Assembly (NCBI RefSeq): GCF_030819175.1
Contig: NZ_JAUTBJ010000002.1
Coordinates: 444,001 to 508,000 of the forward strand
DNA from: Sphingomonas sp. SORGH_AS_0879
GTDB lineage: Bacteria; Pseudomonadota; Alphaproteobacteria; Sphingomonadales; Sphingomonadaceae
Reading direction: 5' to 3'
Length of the DNA stretch: 64,000 bases
The notes beneath the pieces are model-generated. The model was not told the DNA's origin. It ran no database searches and saw only the letters and a list, made by a program, of their open reading frames with translations. A program made the position numbers and the translations under genes. Positions 17,302 to 28,725 of this stretch are shown one piece after another. Within the stretch, counting starts at the first letter, position 1, and each line of letters starts with the position of its first letter.

Positions 17302-18597
17302 ATGACCCAGCCGCTTCCCGCCCCCGCCATGTCGTTGCTCCAGCAGGCCCAGGCCGCGCAGGCACGGGGCGATGGACCGGGGGGGCGTCGTTTGTTGAAA
17401 CAGGCCCTGGCGCAGGTGGCCGATCATCCGATCCTGTGCAACGCGATGGGGATGAGCCTGTTGTCGACCGACCCGGCGGGGGCGGCCGACTGGTTCGAGC
17501 GGGCGATCCAAAGCGACTCCGATGCACCGCCCCTATGGATGAACCTGGCGACCGCGCGGCGCGACCAGGGCGATGTGGCGGGCGAGCGCGAGGCGCTGCT
17601 TCAAGTGCTCCACCGCGATCAGCGGCACGTCATGGCCAATGTCCGCATGGCCGAATGGCACGACCGGGCCGGAGAAGAATCGCAGGCGCAGTTCCGCTGG
17701 CATGGGGTCGCGACGGTCTTGCAGTCCCTGCCCGAACGGTCGGCGGGACTCGACCAGTTGCTCGCTCATGCCCAGGCGCGGATAGCCGCCCGTGCACAGG
17801 CGCTGGGCGATCAACTCGACGCCGCGCTGGCGCCGGATTGGGGGGATGTGCCTGCCAGCCGGCGGCGGCGGTTCGATCGGTGCGTCGATGCGCTGCTCGG
17901 GCGGCGGGCGATCTACCACAATGTCTGCCACGGGGTGCATTTCCCCTTCCTGCCCGCCGACGAGTTTTTCGACCCGGCACATTTCCCCTGGTTCGCCGAG
18001 CTGGAAGCGGCGACGCCTGCGATCCGGGCCGAGTTGGAGGCGCTGCTCGCGCGGCCGGACAGCGGTTTCACGCCCTATGTCGCGATGGAGGCCGGGACCC
18101 CGGAGAATAAATGGACGGCGCTCGACCATTCCGAGGCTTGGAGCGCCCGCTATCTCTGGCGCTACGGCGTGCGCGACGCGGATATGGCCGCGGCCTGCCC
18201 GCAGACGATGGCGTTGCTCGATCGGCTGCCGCTGGCGCATATTCCGGGGAAGGGGCCGACCGCCTTCTTTTCGGTCCTGAAACCCGGCACGCGTCTGCCT
18301 GCGCATACCGGGGTCAGCAATGTTCGGGCGATCGTGCACCTGCCACTGATCGTACCCGAGGGCTGCGGGTTCCGCGTCGGCGGCGAAACGCGCGCCTGGG
18401 TCGAGGGGCAGGCCTTCGCCTTTGACGACACGATCGAGCACGAGGCATGGAATGACAGCGCGGAATTGCGGGCGGTCCTCATTCTCGATGCCTGGAATCC
18501 GCATCTGGCCGACGACGAACGACGGATGCTGCAAAATCTGTTCGTCGCACTCGGAAAGATCGAGGGAGCGAAGACGCTCGCCGCGCTGGCCGAATAG
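17302..18597 (+). CDS. Aspartyl/asparaginyl beta-hydroxylase with TPR N-terminus
   Basis: The 431-residue protein has tetratricopeptide-like helices in its N-terminal third (LLQQAQAAQARGDGPGGRRLL, ADWFERAIQSDSDAP) and a C-terminal Asp_Arg_Hydrox (2-oxoglutarate/Fe2+ oxygenase) domain. The two iron-binding histidines are visible in RLPAHTGVSN and TIEHEAWNDS, together with the conserved HLPLIVPEGCGFRVGGE strand. Such enzymes hydroxylate Asp or Asn side chains in proteins or peptides. It sits between two receptor genes and has its own short upstream region. The substrate is unknown; a link to the receptors is inference from position. Confidence 0.88.
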   Translation: MTQPLPAPAMSLLQQAQAAQARGDGPGGRRLLKQALAQVADHPILCNAMGMSLLSTDPAGAADWFERAIQSDSDAPPLWMNLATARRDQGDVAGEREALLQVLHRDQRHVMANVRMAEWHDRAGEESQAQFRWHGVATVLQSLPERSAGLDQLLAHAQARIAARAQALGDQLDAALAPDWGDVPASRRRRFDRCVDALLGRRAIYHNVCHGVHFPFLPADEFFDPAHFPWFAELEAATPAIRAELEALLARPDSGFTPYVAMEAGTPENKWTALDHSEAWSARYLWRYGVRDADMAAACPQTMALLDRLPLAHIPGKGPTAFFSVLKPGTRLPAHTGVSNVRAIVHLPLIVPEGCGFRVGGETRAWVEGQAFAFDDTIEHEAWNDSAELRAVLILDAWNPHLADDERRMLQNLFVALGKIEGAKTLAALAE

Positions 18598-18649
18598 CTC
18601 CGGAGCGGGGTTTTACTCGCATTCGACGTGATTCCGGCTGTTATGGTCG

Positions 18650-18667
18650 GGGTCATCACCTTGTCAT
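18650..18667 (+). promoter_or_regulatory. Pho-box-like repeat, distal
   Basis: GGGTCAT-CACC-TTGTCAT: two heptamers with a 4-bp spacer, each close to the PhoB half-site CTGTCAT. It lies 427 bp before the receptor 2 start. Confidence 0.5.
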
Positions 18668-18823
18668 GATCTGCGGACGGGCCATCGCGCGGCTCGGCCA
18701 ATCCGTGCGGCCGCGGCAGATAGCGGCAATAAACTAACACCGTTTTCGGAGGCGATTTTATCTGCTGCCCTTGGGGGGCGGCATCCATTCGTGCGCCTAC
18801 ATCCCCATTCGATTTCATAACAT

Positions 18824-18927
18824 ATGTCATCAATACTGACATCGTTTGCATGTCACTTACGCGTCATGTTCGCGTCATTCTGACGTTCTGGTGACGGTCC
18901 TGTCATATGAGACAGTGCTTGTGTCAT
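18824..18927 (+). promoter_or_regulatory. Cluster of Pho-box-like repeats before receptor 2
   Basis: Heptamers ATGTCAC (18850), GCGTCAT (18861) and GCGTCAT (18872) follow each other at exact 11-bp steps with 4-bp spacers. A perfect CTGTCAT is at 18900, GTGTCAT at 18921 and ATGTCAT at 18824. TGAC on the other strand at 18881 and 18892 is also 11 bp apart. This is the architecture bound by PhoB/OmpR-type regulators. Confidence 0.55.
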
Positions 18928-19093
18928 TTATGCGACAGGCGCACGGTTGTGATGATTTCCCCTGATTTCTGGCCTTTACACGAGCCATGGTTCGTCTCAA
19001 TCAAGCAACATTCCGTTAGCAAATGGGATTTTTCTTTCACGCGAGCGGTGACCCTTCCGGCCAGAAGGTCGGGAGGAAGAGAAAAAAGGGGTA

Positions 19094-22000
19094 ATGAACA
19101 TGACCAATTCGTGGATCGGTCAGCGCAGGCTCGGCCTGCTCGCGACGGTCGCGCCGCTTTCGCTGGCGCTCGTCTCTCCGGCCTGGGCGCAGAGCGTGCC
19201 CGACGCCAACCAGAATGCCGAAAACAACGCCCAGGTCGCACAGGGGGCCGAACAGGCCGATGCCGGCCAGGGCGGCGATATCGTCGTCACCGGCTCGATC
19301 ATCCGCGGCGCCGATGTCGGCCCGTCGCCGGTGTCGACCATCACCACCGAGAATCTCGACGCGCGCGGTATCAACACGGTGCAGGCGGGTATCCAGGCGC
19401 TGGCGTCGAACAACGGCCCGGCGCTGACCAACTCGTTCACCGCCAATGGCGCGTTCGCGTCCGGTGCGTCGTCGGTGTCGCTGCGCGGTCTGTCGACCAA
19501 CTCGACGCTGGTCCTGTTCGACGGTCTGCGCGCCGCTTATTATCCGCTGTCGGATGACGGCACGCGCAACTTCGTCGACCTGAACACCATCCCCGACGAC
19601 ATCGTCGACCGCGTCGAAGTGCTGCGCGATGGTGCGTCGTCCAGCTATGGCGCGGACGCGATCGCGGGCGTGGTCAACATCATCACCAAGCGTTCGGTCA
19701 AGGGCATCATGGGCCGCGCCGAGGCCGGTATTTCCGAGCGCGGCTATAACGCCAACCAGCGCCTCTCGCTGACCGCCGGTACCGGCGACCTCGATGAGCA
19801 GGGCTATAACGCCTATATCAGCGGCTTCTACTATCGCTCCGAGGGCGTGAAGGCGCGTCAGGTGCCGTCGCCGTACAACAGCAGCGACGAGCGCGGCATC
19901 TGTTCCGACCGCACCGGCTCGCTAGTCTGCGGCCCCAACAACATCGCCAACGGGCTGGACGCCAACAACCAGTATACCAATGGCTTCGCGATCAACACGC
20001 CGAACTTCTTTGTGCGCCCGGCGGATGCGACCAACACGACGGCGCTCGGTCGCTATCAGTTGCTGAACCCGACGGCGGGCTGCCTCACCGGCAATCCGTA
20101 CAACCCGACCGCGTCCGAACTGGCGCTGCCGATCAACGCGACCGCGCCGGGCACCGTCTGCCAGGTCGATAGCCAGCGTCTGTACGGCAACATCACGCCC
20201 GACATCGAGCGTGTCGGCGGTTCGGCGCGCTTCACCGCCAAGATCGGTGATACGTCGGAAGCCTATCTGCAGGTCAATTTCCAGCAGGCGACGACCAGCT
20301 ATACCGGCACCCCCACGGTGCTGCGCGCCAATGCGCCCGCCGGTATCCTGTTCCCGCAATATTCGACGTCGCAGAACGCCACGCCCGCGATCGATCCCAA
20401 CTCGGCGATCCTGGCGCTGCCGGTCTATATCTGCCCGCGCACGACCGTCGGCGCCTGCACCGCGACCAACGGCACGCTGAACCCGAACAACCCGTTCGCC
20501 GCGGCGGGCCAGGTCGCGCGTCTGGTCGGCATGCTGCCGAACAGCTTCGAATCGACCCGGACCCGCAGCCGCGTCTATCGCGCCGCCTTCGGGATCAACG
20601 GCACGATCTTCGACGATGTCGATTATCGCTTCGACGCGACCGCGATGCACACCGATCTGCGCCTGGAGCAGAACGGCTATGTGTACATCCAGCACCTGCT
20701 CGATGTGATCAAGGACGGCAGCTACAACTTCATCAACCCCGGCCAGAACAGCCAGGCGACGCTGAACTATCTGACGCCGACCAACATCACCAACGACAGT
20801 TCGGACCTGTTGCAGGCGCAGTTCACCCTGGGCAAGGCGATCATGACGCTGCCGGGCGGCGATCTTCGCCTCGCGGTCGGCGGCTCGATCTTCTACGAAG
20901 CGATCGATGCGCCCAGCGCCAACTCGGACGAGAACGGCCCGACCCAGCGCTATTTCCGCCTGAACGCCTTCGGCACCAAGGGCAACCGCACCGTTTCGTC
21001 GGCCTTCTACGAGGTCAATGCGCCGGTGTTCGACCAGCTGACCCTGAACGCCTCGGGCCGTTACGACCATTATTCGAGCGGCCAGAGCGCCTTCTCGCCC
21101 AAGTTCGGCGCGATCTTCAAGCCGATCCGCCAGGTCTCGTTGCGCGGCACCTATTCGCGCGGTTTCCGCATTCCCTCCTTCGGCGAGGCGAACGCGCTGC
21201 CCACGACCGGTTACGTGACCCAGTCGCTGAGCAGCATCCCGGATGCCTTCCTGCGTCAGTACAGCATCAATCCGGGCGCCGGACAGATCTGTTCGCAGAA
21301 CACGCCGACCAACTGCTCGGGCTATATCTCGAACTATTCGATCGGCCAGACGACGCTGGCGTCGCAGAATCTGGACCCGGAAAAGTCGCGCAGCTTCACC
21401 GCCGGGATCAAGGTCGATCCGGTGCGCGGCCTGTCCTTCACGGTCGATTACTATAACATCCGCAAGACCGGGGCGATCACCACGCCCGACCTGTCGCCCG
21501 CCATCGCGGCCTATTACGCGGGCACCGCGATCCCGGCCGGCTTCACGGTCATCCCGGATGCCGTCGACGTCAACAACCCCACCGCGACGCCGAAGATCGC
21601 CTTCGTCCGCTCGCAGCTGATCAATGCGCAGACGATCAAGTCGGAGGGCATCGATTTCGGGGTCAACGGCTTCTACGACTTCGGTGCGGTCCGCTGGACC
21701 ACCAACCTCAACGCCAGCCTGATCCTCGAGCTGAGCACGACGGTGGACGGCGTGCGCCAGACCTATGTCGACACGCTGGGCAACTTCAACCTGACCGCCG
21801 GTTCGGGCACGTTCGAGTGGAAGGGCAACTGGGTCAACACCTTCGACTTCGGCAACTTCGCACTGTCGGGTACGGTCAACTACACCTCGGGCTATGACCT
21901 GTCGGCCATGGACCAGGGCGATGCGTACAAGGATTGCGGCCAGGCCCCGGCCTATTTCGGTTGCCGCGTGAAGAGCTACATCACGGCGGATGCGAACGCG

Positions 22001-22171
22001 TCGTTCAAGGTCAACGACAAGTTCACCTTCTACGTGAACGTACTGAACGTCTTCAACCGCCTGCCTCCGATCGATCCGGTGACCTACGGCGCGTATCTGT
22101 ACAACGCGGTGCAGGGCGGCGACGGCATCTTCGGCCGCCAGTTCCGCGCGGGCGCCAAGTTCAACTTCTAA
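19094..22171 (+). CDS. TonB-dependent receptor 2
   Basis: The 1025-residue outer-membrane receptor has a signal peptide (1-33, ending WAQ), TonB-box-like GDIVVTG at 61-67, a plug domain (GVSLRGLSTNSTLVLFDGLR, LRDGASSSYGADAIAGVVNII) and a barrel ending in KFNF. It is similar in type to receptor 1 but longer. The ligand is unknown. It is expressed from a region dense in 11-bp-phased GTCA repeats and ends in a double-hairpin terminator, so it appears to be monocistronic. Confidence 0.95.
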   Translation: MNMTNSWIGQRRLGLLATVAPLSLALVSPAWAQSVPDANQNAENNAQVAQGAEQADAGQGGDIVVTGSIIRGADVGPSPVSTITTENLDARGINTVQAGIQALASNNGPALTNSFTANGAFASGASSVSLRGLSTNSTLVLFDGLRAAYYPLSDDGTRNFVDLNTIPDDIVDRVEVLRDGASSSYGADAIAGVVNIITKRSVKGIMGRAEAGISERGYNANQRLSLTAGTGDLDEQGYNAYISGFYYRSEGVKARQVPSPYNSSDERGICSDRTGSLVCGPNNIANGLDANNQYTNGFAINTPNFFVRPADATNTTALGRYQLLNPTAGCLTGNPYNPTASELALPINATAPGTVCQVDSQRLYGNITPDIERVGGSARFTAKIGDTSEAYLQVNFQQATTSYTGTPTVLRANAPAGILFPQYSTSQNATPAIDPNSAILALPVYICPRTTVGACTATNGTLNPNNPFAAAGQVARLVGMLPNSFESTRTRSRVYRAAFGINGTIFDDVDYRFDATAMHTDLRLEQNGYVYIQHLLDVIKDGSYNFINPGQNSQATLNYLTPTNITNDSSDLLQAQFTLGKAIMTLPGGDLRLAVGGSIFYEAIDAPSANSDENGPTQRYFRLNAFGTKGNRTVSSAFYEVNAPVFDQLTLNASGRYDHYSSGQSAFSPKFGAIFKPIRQVSLRGTYSRGFRIPSFGEANALPTTGYVTQSLSSIPDAFLRQYSINPGAGQICSQNTPTNCSGYISNYSIGQTTLASQNLDPEKSRSFTAGIKVDPVRGLSFTVDYYNIRKTGAITTPDLSPAIAAYYAGTAIPAGFTVIPDAVDVNNPTATPKIAFVRSQLINAQTIKSEGIDFGVNGFYDFGAVRWTTNLNASLILELSTTVDGVRQTYVDTLGNFNLTAGSGTFEWKGNWVNTFDFGNFALSGTVNYTSGYDLSAMDQGDAYKDCGQAPAYFGCRVKSYITADANASFKVNDKFTFYVNVLNVFNRLPPIDPVTYGAYLYNAVQGGDGIFGRQFRAGAKFNF

Positions 22172-22176
22172 CCCCA

Positions 22177-22235
22177 GGTCCGCTTGCGGACCCAACTGAA
22201 GGGGGCGGTTCCTTTGCGGGAGCCGCCCCCTTTTT
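22177..22235 (+). terminator. Double-hairpin terminator of receptor 2
   Basis: A first stem GGTCCGC/GCGGACC lies just after the stop codon. It is followed by a second (GGGGGCGG.../...CCGCCCCC) with TTTTT. The same two-stem design follows receptor 3. Confidence 0.88.
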
Positions 22236-22510
22236 CATGGCGTAGGCATGAGATTCCAAAGATCCTGATTCGCGAGAGGATGGCCCGCCTATCGGCGACC
22301 AACATCCATGCCCCGCCGACACCGACTTCTAACTGTGTTGCTGTATTGCATATATATATCGATAATACGGGCGAAGCTAAGTTGTTGGCATTCAGGATCT
22401 TTGCTGCCGACTTTTGATGCAATCATTTACAGGCACGAGAACGACTGTTGCATTTTGCGCACATCGTGCTGTGAAAAACGTATAAAGTGTCAAAAAGCCT
22501 TTGTAAGAGC

Positions 22511-22539
22511 ACGTCATCTTCCTGACATATGTTGGTCAT
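22511..22539 (+). promoter_or_regulatory. Pho-box-like triple repeat before receptor 3
   Basis: ACGTCAT-CTTC-CTGACAT-ATGT-TGGTCAT: three heptamers in exact 11-bp steps. CTGACAT differs from the PhoB half-site CTGTCAT at one base. The element ends 58 bp before the ATG. Confidence 0.58.
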
Positions 22540-22597
22540 CGCCCGTTCAGGGTGGCGAAAAGGCGTCGATCGGGCGCCTTTCGAGGGGGAAATAAAA

Positions 22598-25500
22598 ATG
22601 AGCAAACAAGGGCTGTTTTCGAAGACCTTCCTGCGTCATGGCGCGGCGCTGCACGCCGTTGCCTTGCTGGGTGCCGGGGCGACCATGGTGGCCCTCGCGG
22701 CGCCCGCGACCGCGCAGGACTATACGCAGGTGAACGCCACCGGCCGTGTCCAGGGGACTGATGGCAAGGCGATTGGCGGTGCGACCGTCACCGTGACGTC
22801 GGCGGCGCAGGGCTTTACCCGCAGCGCGACGACGCAGGCGGACGGCTCCTATGTGATCTCGGCGCTTCCGCAGGGAACCTACAGCTTCTCGATCACCGCC
22901 GATGGCTATGACAGCTTCACCGATCCGGCCGTTCGCCTGATTCAGGGCCGCGCCGCCAACCAGTTCAACCTTCAGCCGGTGAATGCCGGAACCAGCGGCG
23001 ATATCGTCGTGACCGCGGGCCGCGTGCAAGTCGTCGATTTCAGCAGCAACACGATCGGCCAGACGATCGACGTGGCCGATGTCGCCATGCGCACCCCGGT
23101 CGGTCGCGACCTGACCTCGGTCGTGCTGTTGGCACCGGGCGCAGTCGGCGGTGACAACCGTTTTGCTTCGCTGCCTTCGATCAACGGCGCGTCGATTTCG
23201 GAAAACGTCTATTATATCAATGGTTTAAACGTCACGCAGTTCCGCAACGGTCTTGGCGCAGCGGGTGTGCCGTTCGAATTCTATCAGACCGTGCAGACCA
23301 AGATCGGCGGCATTCCGGCCGAATTCGGTCGCTTCACCGGCGGCATGATCAACTCGACCACCAAGTCGGGCTCCAATGAGTGGCATGGCGGCATCATGTT
23401 CAACTGGCAGCCGAATAGCTTGGTTTCCAAGACGCGCAACACCTATGCCGCCGACAATGATTCGGCCTATTCCGATCGTCATGAGATGATTGCGCAACTT
23501 TCGGGGCCGATCATCAAGGACCATCTGTTCTTCTACGGCCTCTACAACGCGCGCGATATTCGCGATGGGCAAGGCTATACGGGCGCAGTCTCTGCGACGG
23601 GCACCGGCGCCAATGGTTGTGCGAGCAATCCCGCGCTTTGCGCGAATTTCGCGGACCTCAACACCTTTGGTCAGCAGATCGTCGGCACCTCTTACAGCCA
23701 GAACCGTAACACCAGCCCGTTCTGGGGCGGCAAGATCGACGCGGTGATCGTCGATGGCCAGCGACTGGAAGCGACCTATTGGAACACGACGGGGCGCCGG
23801 GTTGAGAATGTCTATGGCACCAGCCGGTACACGCTGGCGAGCGGTCAACGCTACAATCTGAACACCAACAATCCGGGCGGTTACATCGCCACCAACATCT
23901 ACCAGTCGGGCGGTGAAAACTACGTCTTCCGTTACACGGGCAGCTTTACGCAGTGGCTGACCCTGTCGGCGGCCTATGGTGTCAACAAGAACCGCGATAC
24001 GACCGAATCCAGCCTGCCCAACCTGCCGTCGGTGACGGACCAGCGGAACGGCGCCAATAGCGGCATCGGTAACACCCTGAGCAACGCTTCGATCAATTTC
24101 GACAAGCGTACCTTCTACCGCGCGGATGCCGATGTCCGGTTTGAACTTCTCGGATCGCATCACATTCGCGGCGGTTACGACCGGGAAGATCTGGACGAAG
24201 ATTCGATCAGCGTCGCCAATGGTGGCGCGCAATACACGCTTCTGACCGCTTCGGGTACGGCGGCGACGATCGATCCGGTCATCGGGTTGCCCGGCGGCAC
24301 GAGCTATATCAAGGGGCGTGTCTTCCGCACGGGTGGTCAGTTCTCCACGCGTAACACGGCCTTCTACGTTCAGGATGACTGGCATCTTCTCAACGATCGC
24401 CTGAATCTGAATTTGGGTATCCGTAACGATCGGTTCGAGAACAAGAATGGCGCCGGGCAGACCTTCTTCCTCGCCAAGAACCAGTGGGGCCCCCGCTTGG
24501 GTGCAAGCGTCGATCCGTTGGGTGATGGCCGCACCAAGTTCTTTGGTTCCTATAGCCGTTATTTCATCCCCGTTGCGGTGAACACCAATGTCCGGTTGGC
24601 CGGTGGTGAACTCGACTATGACGCCTATTATCAGTTCGGTGGGCTGATGGCCGATAATACGCCGATCCTTGGCGCACCGATCACGACCGGTTCTGGTTTC
24701 ACGGCATGCCCGGGAAATTCGCCGGCAGGCACCGCTTGCAGCTTGCGCAACGACGGAACCGTACCGAGCACGGCTTCTGTGGTGGCGTCGAATCTCAAGC
24801 CGCAATCGGTTGATGAGATTGTCTTGGGTGTGGAACAGCGCGTGGCCAACCGGATCAAGGTCGGGTTCAACTTCACGCAGACGAAACTGAACAACTCGCT
24901 GGAAGATGCGGCGCTCGATCAGGCGATCGTTCCCTACTGCATCGCGCAGGGCAAGGCAGCGGCGGATTGCCGCGACATTTGGAACGGCGTCCATCAGTTC
25001 GCGCTGATCAATCCGGGCCGCGATGTCGCGGTGACGCTCAGCGATCCGTTGCCGGGTGAGACGACGCCGCGTCAGGTGGTGCTGTCGGCGGCCTCGCTGC
25101 AATATCCGCAGGCGCAGCGCGTCTATCGCGCCGTCAACTTCACGTTCGAACGTGAATGGGATGGCGTGTGGTCGCTGAATGCGAATTACACCTATTCCAA
25201 GCTGTACGGGAATATCGAGGGTGGCGTGCGTTCGGACAACGCGCAAAGCGACTCTGGTCTGACTACCGCGTTCGACTTGCCCGTGCTGGTCAACGGCACC
25301 TATGGCTATCTGCCCAACGACCGTCGCCACAACTTCAAGGCTTGGGGTTCGTACAAGGCGGCGGAATGGCTGACGCTGGGCTTCACCGGTTCGGTCAGCG
25401 CACCGCGCAAGTTCGGTTGCTATGGTCGTCCGCCCGCGAGTGCCGATTTCGACGCCACGGCGCCGGGTGGTATCACGGGTCTCTACTACAACACGAGCGG

Positions 25501-25864
25501 CGCCTATTGTAACGTCGTCAACGGTTCGGTCGTCCGTAATCCCAATGGCTTCACCGTGATCAACGATCCGTTCAATCGGGCTGGTGGCGCGCGCCCCAGC
25601 ACGTTGCAGGTCGTCAACCGCGGTTCGCAGCTGAAGTCGGACTGGCTCGCGCTGCTCAACCTCGATGCGACGGTCGCGGTGCCGACCGATGCCTTCACGG
25701 GCTTCGTCCGTATCTCGGTCTTCAACGTCTTCAACTCGAAGCCGGTGCTGCGGGTGGCGGAAACGGGAACCACCTCCGCCGGTGCGCCGCAGCCGGTCTA
25801 TTCCCTGCCGACCTCGTATAATGCTGGCCGTTCGGCCCGCATTCAGTTCGGCGTCAACTTCTAA
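22598..25864 (+). CDS. TonB-dependent receptor 3 with carboxypeptidase-regulatory-like domain
   Basis: The 1088-residue receptor of the Oar-like type has a signal peptide (1-40, ATAQ), a CarboxypepD_reg-like beta sandwich (about 46-127, VQGTDGKAIGGATVTVTSA, ADGSYVISALPQGTYSFS), TonB-box-like GDIVVTAG (134-141), a plug (TKIGGIPAEFGRFTGGMINS) and a barrel ending IQFGVNF. Oar-like receptors are often linked to import or export of peptides and other polymers. ATG 22598 was chosen because it follows GAGGGGGAAA and gives a clean signal peptide; an upstream frame extends to 22529. Codons such as GGT, GAT and TTG seem commoner than in receptor 2, judged by eye. Confidence 0.93.
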   Translation: MSKQGLFSKTFLRHGAALHAVALLGAGATMVALAAPATAQDYTQVNATGRVQGTDGKAIGGATVTVTSAAQGFTRSATTQADGSYVISALPQGTYSFSITADGYDSFTDPAVRLIQGRAANQFNLQPVNAGTSGDIVVTAGRVQVVDFSSNTIGQTIDVADVAMRTPVGRDLTSVVLLAPGAVGGDNRFASLPSINGASISENVYYINGLNVTQFRNGLGAAGVPFEFYQTVQTKIGGIPAEFGRFTGGMINSTTKSGSNEWHGGIMFNWQPNSLVSKTRNTYAADNDSAYSDRHEMIAQLSGPIIKDHLFFYGLYNARDIRDGQGYTGAVSATGTGANGCASNPALCANFADLNTFGQQIVGTSYSQNRNTSPFWGGKIDAVIVDGQRLEATYWNTTGRRVENVYGTSRYTLASGQRYNLNTNNPGGYIATNIYQSGGENYVFRYTGSFTQWLTLSAAYGVNKNRDTTESSLPNLPSVTDQRNGANSGIGNTLSNASINFDKRTFYRADADVRFELLGSHHIRGGYDREDLDEDSISVANGGAQYTLLTASGTAATIDPVIGLPGGTSYIKGRVFRTGGQFSTRNTAFYVQDDWHLLNDRLNLNLGIRNDRFENKNGAGQTFFLAKNQWGPRLGASVDPLGDGRTKFFGSYSRYFIPVAVNTNVRLAGGELDYDAYYQFGGLMADNTPILGAPITTGSGFTACPGNSPAGTACSLRNDGTVPSTASVVASNLKPQSVDEIVLGVEQRVANRIKVGFNFTQTKLNNSLEDAALDQAIVPYCIAQGKAAADCRDIWNGVHQFALINPGRDVAVTLSDPLPGETTPRQVVLSAASLQYPQAQRVYRAVNFTFEREWDGVWSLNANYTYSKLYGNIEGGVRSDNAQSDSGLTTAFDLPVLVNGTYGYLPNDRRHNFKAWGSYKAAEWLTLGFTGSVSAPRKFGCYGRPPASADFDATAPGGITGLYYNTSGAYCNVVNGSVVRNPNGFTVINDPFNRAGGARPSTLQVVNRGSQLKSDWLALLNLDATVAVPTDAFTGFVRISVFNVFNSKPVLRVAETGTTSAGAPQPVYSLPTSYNAGRSARIQFGVNF

Positions 25865-25865
25865 C

Positions 25866-25926
25866 CCCGGGGTTCGCTAGCGAACCCTGATCGGGGGCGG
25901 CTCCTTCGGGAGCCGCCCCTTTTTTG
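25866..25926. terminator. Double-hairpin terminator between receptor 3 and clpB
   Basis: Stem GGGTTCG/CGAACCC is followed by GGGGCGGCTCC-TTCG-GGAGCCGCCCC and TTTTTT. It lies between convergent genes and may also help to end clpB transcription. Confidence 0.88.
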
Positions 25927-25933
25927 GAAGGCT

Positions 25934-28513
<2,580 letters not shown>

Positions 28514-28539
28514 CTGGTCTTCCTGTCGCTTTCCAGGTC

Positions 28540-28567
28540 AGATGGTGTTGCAATTTAGCAACACAAG
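28540..28567 (-). promoter_or_regulatory. Sigma-32-type heat-shock promoter of clpB with overlapping palindrome
   Basis: On the minus strand CTTGTG (28567-28562), a 14-bp spacer and CACCATCT (28547-28540) resemble the RpoH consensus (CTTGAA...CCCCATnT). The spacer coincides with a perfect palindrome GTGTTGC-AATTTA-GCAACAC (28545-28564), a possible operator. It lies 27 bp before the clpB start. Confidence 0.6.
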
Positions 28568-28725
28568 GGGTGAGGGGAATTTCCGTCCCGCGCAACATGG
28601 GATGGCCGTTTCGATTGCGAAAGGGTGGCGCGCTTTCGGACGATATTTCCTTGTCTTCGGCGGATTGTGGTCCGCCGAAGCGCCGCTATGCTCGCACCAT
28701 ACACCGCGTGGGGAGAGTCAAAGAA

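Larger units (their letters stand above)
18598..19093 (+). promoter_or_regulatory. 496-bp upstream region of receptor 2
   Basis: There is no gene here. The region is notable for many GTCA and TGAC tetramers, several spaced exactly 11 bp apart, described in the two Pho-box-like entries. It ends with a purine-rich ribosome site (GGGAGGAAGAG, about 12-22 bp before the ATG at 19094, followed by a second weaker purine tract). Confidence 0.6.
22172..22597 (+). promoter_or_regulatory. 426-bp region between receptors 2 and 3
   Basis: There is no gene here. The first 65 bp hold the receptor 2 terminator. The middle is unusually AT-rich for this genome (TATATATATCGATAATACG near 22352). The last 90 bp contain the Pho-box-like repeats and a GAGGGGGAAA ribosome site before the ATG at 22598. 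Confidence 0.6.

Noticed and set aside
19922..22195. 757-codon minus-strand frame opposite receptor 2
   Set aside because: It is antisense to the receptor and has shadow-type composition, with no start or domain evidence.
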